A DNA stretch of 5,320 bases from assembly GCA_903898475.1 (NCBI GenBank), contig CAIUFU010000020.1, positions 1 to 5,320 on the forward strand. Reading direction: 5' to 3'. The DNA is from an uncultured Alphaproteobacteria bacterium. GTDB taxonomy: Bacteria > Pseudomonadota > Alphaproteobacteria > Rickettsiales > UBA1997. Position numbers and translations under genes: made by a program. Below the pieces are notes generated by a model. The model worked only from the letters and a program-made list of their open reading frames with translations. It searched no databases and was not told where the DNA came from. Shown here piece by piece: positions 1-4,784 of the stretch (position 1 is its first letter; every line of letters starts with the position of its first letter).

Positions 1-127
1 ATTCTCCCCAATCACTTAGACCTTTAAACTTTTTAGAGAATTTGGTTTTTTGATTCACAAAAAGCAGAAGATTTTTATGAATTTTGTAGAACAATCTTTG
101 ATCTTTTTCGTTTAAAAAATTTAGCAT
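1..127 (-). CDS. Partial hypothetical protein, N-terminus only (runs off left edge)
   Basis: On the reverse strand an ATG at complement 125-127 opens a frame of 42 codons with no stop up to the window edge. The protein begins MLNFLNEKDQRLFYKIHKN and continues through LLLFVNQK to LSDWGE. The mix of charged residues and a short hydrophobic stretch (about residues 19-25) looks like a genuine soluble protein. The frame stays open upstream to a TAA at about complement 155-157, so a TTG at complement 137-139 is an alternative start. No Shine-Dalgarno sequence precedes either start; the leader is A-rich, as for other genes in the window. I do not recognise the family. It is divergent to the first antitoxin gene, with about 350 bases between the two starts. 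In AT-rich DNA a 42-codon open frame could also be a decayed remnant or chance. Confidence 0.38.
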   Translation of the reverse strand, partial: MLNFLNEKDQRLFYKIHKNLLLFVNQKTKFSKKFKGLSDWGE

Positions 128-364
128 ATTTTCTTTCAAAACTTGTCGTTGATGCTGATCTAATCCTTATTTTTCCAAGGAGGAAATCTTCTTTTTCATA
201 AGTGGCTGATTTTAGATCATTAAAATAAAGGCAATGATGCCAGTAAAGATTTTTTTGCTGAGATTGCCAATATTATTCGGTTCAAAGTTAGGTAAAGAGT
301 TCAGAAAGATTGGACATAAATTAGACGTTTTTGTGGATACTTGGTGGTTGCTATGAAAATTGTC
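128..364. other. Gene-poor AT-rich spacer, possibly degraded
   Basis: Apart from one weak small ORF at 237-356, I find no gene here. All frames contain short open stretches, for example a start-less reverse-strand frame of about 50 codons ending at complement 212-214, but none is convincing. An AAGGAGG at 177-183 is a perfect Shine-Dalgarno match yet has no start codon at a usable distance on the + strand, so it appears non-functional. The region may be decayed coding DNA at the edge of the toxin-antitoxin module. Confidence 0.4.
237..356 (+). CDS. Possible small ORF, 39 aa (weak)
   Basis: ATG at 237 opens 39 codons (MPVKIFLLRLPILF..., ending in DTWWLL) and stops with TGA at 354-356. An in-frame ATG at 234 also exists, but AAAGG at 227-231 is well placed (5 nt spacing) only for the ATG at 237. 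This is one of the few Shine-Dalgarno-like matches ahead of a start in the window. The peptide has a hydrophobic N-terminal half, then a basic stretch (KLGKEFRKIGHK) and a Trp-rich tail. It ends about 20 bases before the operator-like repeats of module 1. I recognise no family. It could be a small peptide gene, a gene fragment, or chance in AT-rich DNA. Confidence 0.2.
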   Translation: MPVKIFLLRLPILFGSKLGKEFRKIGHKLDVFVDTWWLL

Positions 365-467
365 TCATAGTGATAAAATTACGATAATAGCAATATTATG
401 ACTATGTCATCCATTGACTTAAGCTTTTTTAACGATATCATAGTTGTATAATTACTATTATCGCAAT
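365..467. promoter_or_regulatory. Paired operator-like direct repeats upstream of the AbiEi-type gene
   Basis: Two 30-bp segments, 365-394 and 438-467, match at 24 of 30 positions without gaps. Their starts are 73 bp apart, about seven helical turns. Each contains a 17-bp imperfect palindrome: ATTACGATAATAGCAAT (378-394) and ATTACTATTATCGCAAT (451-467). In both, 12 of the 16 non-central bases are symmetric. A separate perfect 13-bp palindrome, ATGAC-TAT-GTCAT, lies between them at 398-410. AbiEi antitoxins with a winged-helix N-terminus are known to bind inverted repeats in their own promoter and repress it. The inference is that these are operator sites for the protein encoded from 477, with the second overlapping the predicted transcription start. 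Confidence 0.6.
414..441 (+). promoter_or_regulatory. Predicted sigma70-type promoter of module 1
   Basis: A -35-like TTGACT (414-419, 5 of 6 consensus) and a -10-like TATCAT (436-441, 5 of 6) are separated by 16 bp. Transcription would start near 448, leaving a leader of roughly 29 nt before the ATG at 477, so the repeat at 451-467 would lie just downstream of +1. A perfect TATAAT also occurs at 447-452, but the sequence at the matching -35 position is poor. Either choice places the promoter between or over the two operator-like repeats, which suits repressor control. Confidence 0.5.
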
Positions 468-476
468 CTTTCTACT

Positions 477-1283
477 ATGGCAAATTTTTCAGAATATTTA
501 AAAGATTTAAGAAAATCAGGACAGCTTTCCTTCGGATTAGATAAGGCTGCAAGCGATTTAAAGATTTCAAAACGCAATGCCTTATCTTCGATATGCCGCA
601 TAAAAAAACGCGGAGAAATTATCAGTCCAGCACAAGGGTTTTATGTCATAATTCCTCCTGAACACCAATTGCAAGGTTGCTTACCTGCGGCAGAATTAGT
701 GCCAATTCTAATGCAACATTTGGGAGTGAATTACTATGTGGGATTGCTTAGCGCTGGCATGTATCACGGCGCAACTCATCAAAAACCAAATTCATTCCAA
801 ATAATTTCTGATAAGCAAATTCGCAAAAGTTTAAAATTTGGACAGATCAGCATCGATGCAATTTACAAAAAATCCTTGGCAAACCTTCCCATACAAGAAA
901 TTGCTGTTGATAGCGGCTATTTGAAAATTTCCTCGCCGGAATTAACCACTATGGATTTGCTGCTTTATTCGGGCAGAAGCGGCGGGCTAAATCATATCGC
1001 AACAGTTTTATCAGAAATGGTGCAATCAATTGATCTTAAAAAATTGATAGAGTTGGCAAATATCTCCAATCAGAAATTCTGGCTACAGAAATTAGGATAC
1101 ATCCTAGAAAAAATTGATGCGGAAAATCCTGATCACAAACAAGAAATTATTAACGGTCTGCAAGACTATTTATCCTCAGGTAAAAAACTCGTTGCTCTAG
1201 CACCAGAAATTCCAATCAAAGGCTATCCAAGATGTAAGAAATGGATGATCATTGAAAATACAACTATTGAAAGCGACTTATGA
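477..1283 (+). CDS. AbiEi-type antitoxin / transcriptional autorepressor (type IV TA system)
   Basis: This 268-residue protein, counted from ATG 477, has the AbiEi layout. A winged helix-turn-helix spans about residues 1-60 (helical segment around LKISKRNALSSICRIKKRG, then a wing ending GFYVI). A C-terminal antitoxin domain spans about 65-268. The stretch SPELTTMDLLLYSGRSGG and its continuation (about 153-182) is typical of the AbiEi_3-like C-terminal domain. In this family the protein represses its own operon and neutralises the partner nucleotidyltransferase without forming a stable complex. The frame also has a TTG at 444 giving 11 more residues (MYNYYYRNLST), but that stretch lies inside the operator-like repeat and lacks family character, so ATG 477 is preferred. 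No Shine-Dalgarno sequence precedes either start. The stop overlaps the next start in ATGA (1280-1283), indicating translational coupling. Family assignment is confident; the exact start is less so. Confidence 0.85.
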   Translation: MANFSEYLKDLRKSGQLSFGLDKAASDLKISKRNALSSICRIKKRGEIISPAQGFYVIIPPEHQLQGCLPAAELVPILMQHLGVNYYVGLLSAGMYHGATHQKPNSFQIISDKQIRKSLKFGQISIDAIYKKSLANLPIQEIAVDSGYLKISSPELTTMDLLLYSGRSGGLNHIATVLSEMVQSIDLKKLIELANISNQKFWLQKLGYILEKIDAENPDHKQEIINGLQDYLSSGKKLVALAPEIPIKGYPRCKKWMIIENTTIESDL

Positions 1284-2167
1284 TCCCAAAACTTTTCATA
1301 GAACAATGGCAAAAAAATGCCCCTTGGCAAAGTCTTGATATGGTGGAGCAAGACTTAATCATCAACAGAGCTTTGGTTTGTGTTTACGGAAATCAGAAAG
1401 TCAGAGATAGCCTGATTTTTCGTGGCGGAACTGCACTCAATAAAATTTATCTCAAACCATCAGCACGCTACAGTGAAGATTTGGATTTTGTGCAAACAAG
1501 AGCTGAACCGATTGGTACGACAATAGATGCAGTCAGAATCGCGCTTGATTGGCTTGGTGAACCGAACCGTCTTTTGACCGAACGATCAGCAAAATTGGTT
1601 TACAAATATACTTCAGTTAACGGCCTGCCGATGAAGCTTAAAATTGAGATTAATACCACCGAGCATTTTCAAGTAATGGATGTCAACAATGTGGCTTTTG
1701 GTTTTGATTCGGAGTGGTTTAGTGGTAAGAGCATTATTGCGGTTAACCACTTAGAAGAACTGATGGCAACAAAGATACGAGCTTTATATCAAAGACGCAA
1801 AGGCAGGGATTTATTTGATCTGTGGATGGTTTTCAGTAAGAAATTAGCAAACATCGAGGACACAATTCAGATTTTCAAAAAATATTGCGATCACGGCCAA
1901 CTAAAAATTTCCAAAGATTTGTTTCTAAAAAACCTCGAATTGAAACGCTTAAACAAAGACTTTCAGCTCGATATGAATGTTCTGTTGCCAAGGTCTTACA
2001 ATACAGCAGATTTAGCTGCAATGGCTGCTCAAATGAGTGCTATAGGAAATGCTAAAGCCGCTTCAACTTTTGCAACGATGGCAGCTGCATCAATTTTCCC
2101 TCCACATAACTGGAATTTTGAAGAGGCTTTTGAGTATGTAAAAAGTGAAATTATTAACCGAATTTAA
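1280..2167 (+). CDS. AbiEii-type nucleotidyltransferase toxin
   Basis: The 295-residue protein carries the signature of the AbiEii/AbiGii nucleotidyltransferase family (DUF1814-like, DNA polymerase beta fold). FRGGTALNK (47-55) is the nucleotide-binding GG-T loop. SEDLD (65-69) supplies the two metal-binding aspartates, D67 and D69. KIEIN (121-125) supplies a third acidic residue, E123. ELMATKIRALYQR (160-172), with K165, and GRDLFDLW (175-182) match the later conserved lysine and D-x-x-D motifs. No key residue seems missing, so the enzyme should be active. Related toxins transfer nucleotides to RNA such as tRNA and stop growth; the substrate here cannot be read from sequence. The C-terminus (about 243-272) is unusually rich in Ala and Met, followed by WNFEEAFEYVKSEI. 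The gene is translationally coupled to its antitoxin by a 4-bp overlap, and no terminator is visible behind it. Confidence 0.9.
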   Translation: MIPKLFIEQWQKNAPWQSLDMVEQDLIINRALVCVYGNQKVRDSLIFRGGTALNKIYLKPSARYSEDLDFVQTRAEPIGTTIDAVRIALDWLGEPNRLLTERSAKLVYKYTSVNGLPMKLKIEINTTEHFQVMDVNNVAFGFDSEWFSGKSIIAVNHLEELMATKIRALYQRRKGRDLFDLWMVFSKKLANIEDTIQIFKKYCDHGQLKISKDLFLKNLELKRLNKDFQLDMNVLLPRSYNTADLAAMAAQMSAIGNAKAASTFATMAAASIFPPHNWNFEEAFEYVKSEIINRI

Positions 2168-2242
2168 TAAAATTGCGTATTAATAAAATCGCTTAAACAT
2201 CTGAACTGCTCTATGAATTTTTTTAACAACTCTCCAAAAATC

Positions 2243-2857
2243 ATGAAAAATAATTTTATCAAAGCCACTTTGGCCCTTTTTCTGTTATCGTCTTGTGCGG
2301 GCAATAGTTTCAAATATTCCGAGAAGCCAACGACAATAGTTAACGGTAAATCAAAATATTATGTTGCTGATGTTAAAATAAAATTTGTTGAAGGAATGCT
2401 CCGTAAAGCAAAAGGCGAACTATTGGCTATAAATTCTCCGGCGATGAAAAAAGATTTTTCAAATTACCCAAATGAGCAGAAGATTTCTGAAATTGTTAAA
2501 CAAATTCTTGAAACGAAGCTAAAAGAAAAGGGCATCTACTCTTCTGATCCAAAGGATACGAATGCTTATTTAATATCGATGAAAGCTGACTACGAGAGGA
2601 TCGGTCTTCTGTGGTCAAAGACTGCTTATCACTCATTTATCATGTCTCACGATATAACGGTTTCGAAAGAAGGGAAGGAAGTGGCAAGAAGTGTCTACTC
2701 AAATTATAAGGCGAAAAGAGGCTATTTCGCCGAGTTTGCTTCAAATGCCAAAACTCTAGCTGGAGCAAAAGGCCCACAAGATGAGATTGAAGATTTAAAT
2801 ATTGTGATCGCTGATACCGCAAAGGAGCTATCAGAGCTGGGATTGAAGGTTAAATAA
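2243..2857 (+). CDS. Hypothetical lipoprotein
   Basis: From ATG 2243 the product has 204 residues and starts with a classical lipoprotein signal peptide: basic MKNNFIK, hydrophobic ATLALFLL, then lipobox LSSC with the lipidated cysteine at position 18. Ala follows the cysteine, which in Gram-negatives usually favours outer-membrane sorting. An upstream in-frame ATG at 2213 would add MNFFNNSPKI and bury the signal, so 2243 is preferred; neither start has a Shine-Dalgarno sequence. The mature part is hydrophilic, Lys/Glu-rich, with no transmembrane segment. A predicted helix around NEQKISEIVKQILETKLKEKG is followed by a strand-rich part (AYLISMKADYERIGLLW) and a C-terminal helix. This resembles periplasmic lipoproteins of the DUF4136/DUF4410 kind only in outline; I do not recognise the family. 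It lies 75 bases after the toxin gene with no hairpin between, so it may share the module 1 transcript. Confidence 0.8.
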   Translation: MKNNFIKATLALFLLSSCAGNSFKYSEKPTTIVNGKSKYYVADVKIKFVEGMLRKAKGELLAINSPAMKKDFSNYPNEQKISEIVKQILETKLKEKGIYSSDPKDTNAYLISMKADYERIGLLWSKTAYHSFIMSHDITVSKEGKEVARSVYSNYKAKRGYFAEFASNAKTLAGAKGPQDEIEDLNIVIADTAKELSELGLKVK

Positions 2858-2882
2858 AGAAAAAATTTATTTCTTTAAAGCT

Positions 2883-2915
2883 AAAAGCCTCAGAGCGAAA
2901 GCTTCGAGGCTTTTT
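2883..2915 (+). terminator. Rho-independent terminator after the lipoprotein gene
   Basis: AAAAGCCTC (2883-2891) pairs perfectly with GAGGCTTTT (2906-2914). Inside, after an A/C mismatch, GAGC and GCTT form four further pairs (one G-T) closed by a GAAA tetraloop. Five Ts (2911-2915) follow, then a C and three more Ts. It lies 26 bases past the lipoprotein stop and closes the first transcription unit. A second AT-only style hairpin, TAAAGAAA/TTTCTTTA (2855-2862 with 2870-2877), begins at the stop codon itself and may protect the transcript end or be incidental. Confidence 0.88.
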
Positions 2916-3082
2916 CTTTCTCTGATTCCTTCGAAGAGCTTTACGAAAAATTAAAATCAGGTGAGGCCGGTTATTCTGGGGCCGCTCCTGAAGACAAAGC
3001 TGAAAATGTTTTCTTTGTGTTTACAATAAATGATCAAGATTTATATCTAGTTTTTGTCAGAAAAACATGGCATCTTTTCTGA
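2885..3082 (+). pseudogene. Start-less coding-like frame, probable 3' gene remnant
   Basis: One frame stays open for 65 codons from 2885 to a TGA at 3080-3082 but has no ATG, GTG or TTG before a GTG at 3017. From about 2921 it reads like protein: DSFEELYEKLKSGEAGYSG, then AAPEDKAENVFFVFTIND and QDLYLVFVRKTWHLF. Charged helix-like residues come first, then strand-like hydrophobic alternation. Codons such as GAA GAG CTT TAC GAA AAA look like the neighbouring genes. The upstream end runs into the terminator hairpin, and the stop sits in the right arm of the inverted repeat at 3054-3085. The best reading is the C-terminal end of a gene whose front was lost when the two modules were brought together. 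I recognise no family. Chance remains possible. Confidence 0.4.
3020..3047 (+). promoter_or_regulatory. Candidate promoter of module 2
   Basis: TTTACA (3020-3025, 5 of 6 to the -35 consensus) and TATATC (3042-3047, 4 of 6 to the -10 consensus) are separated by 16 bp. Transcription would start near 3054, exactly where the perfect inverted repeat begins, which is a typical place for a repressor site. The -10 match is mediocre, so the call rests mainly on position. Confidence 0.35.
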
Positions 3083-3085
3083 CAA
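3054..3085. promoter_or_regulatory. Perfect 11-bp inverted repeat, probable operator of module 2
   Basis: TTGTCAGAAAA (3054-3064) and TTTTCTGACAA (3075-3085) are perfect inverted copies separated by 10 bases. The repeat ends 30 bases before ATG 3116 and follows the candidate -10. No T-run follows, so it is not a terminator. The centre-to-centre distance of the arms, 21 bp (two helical turns), suits a dimeric DNA-binding protein. The obvious candidate is the winged-helix DUF6088 protein encoded just downstream. A leader RNA hairpin is the alternative. Confidence 0.55.
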
Positions 3086-3115
3086 GATCAATGTCAAATA
3101 TTGGACTTCATATTC

Positions 3116-3727
3116 ATGAGCAACGATAAAATTCTAAAAAAAATAAAATCAAAAAAGAGAGGCTGGGTCTTCTGCGCCAAAGATTTTCATGATCTGGGTT
3201 CGCGAAGCGCAATTGATAAAACTTTGTCCAGAATATCTGACAATCATGCTACGGGCGATGATAACAAAATTGTCAGACTTGCCAGAGGCATTTATTACTA
3301 TCCAGTTGTGCAAGACGGCATTGGTATGATTCCACCTAGTCTTGACGCTATTGCTGACGCTATGGCGCGCAATGTCGGTATTTCAATCTATCCATCCGGC
3401 GCTTTATCTGCTAATATGCTGGGTCTTTCAAATCAGGTGCCAGCGCAAAATATCTATTGGACTCATGGCAAATCTATGACCAAACATTTTGGCAAAAATG
3501 CGATCCATTTCAAGCATGTCAGAATTAATCCAACACCAAATACCCCAACAGTTGTAGTGATGGTTTTGAACGCTCTTAACTACATTGGAAAAAACAAGGT
3601 GGACGATTCCATGATAAAAAAATGTGCTAAAACCTTGAGTGAATTTGACAAAAAATCTTTACAAAAAATGTCTTCCAAGGTCTCTGGATGGGTTTCTGAC
3701 TTTATACCAAAAATAGTGGCGGCGTAA
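3116..3727 (+). CDS. DUF6088-type antitoxin/regulator (AbiEi-like)
   Basis: Counted from ATG 3116 the product has 203 residues and matches the DUF6088 pattern found beside AbiEii-type toxins. An N-terminal winged-helix part (about 1-65) contains RGWVFCAKDFHDLGSRSAID, LSRI, and the wing-like RLARGIYYYP (54-63). A domain around 70-135 carries the hallmark PSGALSANMLGLSNQVPA (93-110) and IYWTHGKS (113-120). It is shorter than the AbiEi protein of module 1 and lacks that protein's SPELTTMDL-type C-terminal motif, so the two belong to different subfamilies. The expected role is repression of its own operon and neutralisation of the downstream toxin (inference from family and context). A TTG at 3101 would add five residues (MDFIF); ATG is preferred. 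No Shine-Dalgarno sequence is seen. Its TAA overlaps the next ATG by one base (TAATG), implying coupled translation. Confidence 0.8.
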   Translation: MSNDKILKKIKSKKRGWVFCAKDFHDLGSRSAIDKTLSRISDNHATGDDNKIVRLARGIYYYPVVQDGIGMIPPSLDAIADAMARNVGISIYPSGALSANMLGLSNQVPAQNIYWTHGKSMTKHFGKNAIHFKHVRINPTPNTPTVVVMVLNALNYIGKNKVDDSMIKKCAKTLSEFDKKSLQKMSSKVSGWVSDFIPKIVAA

Positions 3728-4770
3728 TGGAAAAATTTATCAAATTATCAGATCAGGAAAGAAAAAATGTCATTCAGAAGTCAGCGTTTGATCTTGGTTT
3801 GAGGTTTGACGTGGTGGAAAAAGATATCTGGGTTTGTTGGGTTTTGGATAAATTGTTTTCGTCGAAAGAATTTGAGGGAAGGTTGGTATTTAAAGGCGGA
3901 ACCTGCCTGTCCAAAGCTTATAATTTGATCGGCAGATTTTCTGAAGATATCGACATAACCATCAGCAAGAGTTGTTTAGAAATTTCAGGAACCTCAAAAA
4001 AGCCAAGAGAAATAAGATCTCGCACAAGAAAAGCGGCGGAAGATTTTGTAAAAAATGAAATCTACAAAACGCTGCATAAAATTTTCTCCAAAGAGTTGAA
4101 GCGAGACAAATGGAGTATCGAGATTAGCGAAGAAGATGCTTCAACAATAGTTTTCAATTTTCCCAGCGTCAGCGGCAACATTTTTCCGCTCACTGTTCCA
4201 TTCATGCCATCCAACAACTACAGCTACATCAAACCTAGCATAAAACTCGAATTCGGCGCCCTCGGTGATGACTGGCCAACCGAAGAAAAATCAGTCCAAC
4301 CCTACGCAAAAGAAATTCTGTCAGACTTTTTTGGATCAACCAAAGTCAAGGTTCTGGACGTAAAAAGAAACTTCCTCGAAAAGCTGTTGATACTGCATTC
4401 CATCCATTACCGACCAATCGATAAAAAACTAAGGCCTCACTACTCAAGACATTACTACGATGTGGTTGCTTTAATACAGGCGGGAGTTGGTAAAGATGCT
4501 TTAAATTTCCCCGATATTCTCGAATCTGTGGTCGAAAATAAAACCATCTTCTGGAACGAGACTTGGGAGCCTTACGACATGATAAAATCTTTTGCTGACA
4601 TCAAATTGGTTCCGCAAGAAGAGCGTTTAAAAGAGTTGGAAACTGATTACGAAAGAATGAAAGAGATGTTTTTTGCAAATCATCCGACATTCTCTGAAAT
4701 TACAAGTGAGTTGAAAAAGTTTGAAAAAATCTTGCTAAAAACAAATCGAAATTCAACGCAGCTAAGCTAA
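3727..4770 (+). CDS. AbiEii/AbiGii-type nucleotidyltransferase toxin, long form
   Basis: This 347-residue protein is a second member of the AbiEii/AbiGii nucleotidyltransferase family. VEKDIWV (30-36) is the N-terminal motif of the COG2253-like branch. VFKGGTCLSKAY (54-65) is the nucleotide-binding loop. RFSEDIDI (70-77) holds the metal-binding D74 and D76. IKLEFGA (172-178) supplies the third acidic residue, E175. RNFLEKLLILH (214-224), with K219, and RHYYDV (241-246) are the later conserved motifs. All expected residues are present, so it should be active. The spacing between D76 and E175 is about 45 residues longer than in the module 1 toxin, with a basic, charged insert (about 86-130). 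The C-terminus (295-340) is Glu/Lys-rich and probably helical. Presumed action is nucleotide transfer to an RNA substrate, restrained by the partner upstream. No terminator follows before the next ORF. Confidence 0.88.
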   Translation: MEKFIKLSDQERKNVIQKSAFDLGLRFDVVEKDIWVCWVLDKLFSSKEFEGRLVFKGGTCLSKAYNLIGRFSEDIDITISKSCLEISGTSKKPREIRSRTRKAAEDFVKNEIYKTLHKIFSKELKRDKWSIEISEEDASTIVFNFPSVSGNIFPLTVPFMPSNNYSYIKPSIKLEFGALGDDWPTEEKSVQPYAKEILSDFFGSTKVKVLDVKRNFLEKLLILHSIHYRPIDKKLRPHYSRHYYDVVALIQAGVGKDALNFPDILESVVENKTIFWNETWEPYDMIKSFADIKLVPQEERLKELETDYERMKEMFFANHPTFSEITSELKKFEKILLKTNRNSTQLS

Positions 4771-4784
4771 AAAATAATTTAAAA

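Noticed and set aside
177..183. AAGGAGG as a ribosome binding site
   Set aside because: No ATG, GTG or TTG follows within a usable distance on the + strand, so it does not decide a start.
212..367. Reverse-strand open stretch of about 50 codons
   Set aside because: It has no start codon, no recognisable family and weak coding character; in AT-rich DNA this can be chance.
444..476. TTG start extending the AbiEi-type protein by 11 residues
   Set aside because: The extra residues (MYNYYYRNLST) lie over the operator-like repeat and promoter, with no Shine-Dalgarno sequence; ATG 477 gives a normal family N-terminus.
2164..2189. Two TTAATAAAAT copies as a repeat array or attachment site
   Set aside because: They are only two short AT-rich copies with no matching sequence at another junction, so no mobile-element boundary can be supported.
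2640..2822. Reverse-strand 60-codon ORF inside the lipoprotein gene
   Set aside because: It lies wholly within a well-supported + strand gene, has no family features, and looks like an antisense shadow.
2855..2877. AT-rich hairpin TAAAGAAA/TTTCTTTA as a separate terminator
   Set aside because: It has only one G-C pair and no clean T-run, and it overlaps the stop codon; the GC-stemmed hairpin at 2883-2915 is the better terminator.
3101..3115. TTG start extending the DUF6088 protein by five residues
   Set aside because: A regular ATG lies 15 bases downstream and yields the expected N-terminus; nothing favours the TTG.
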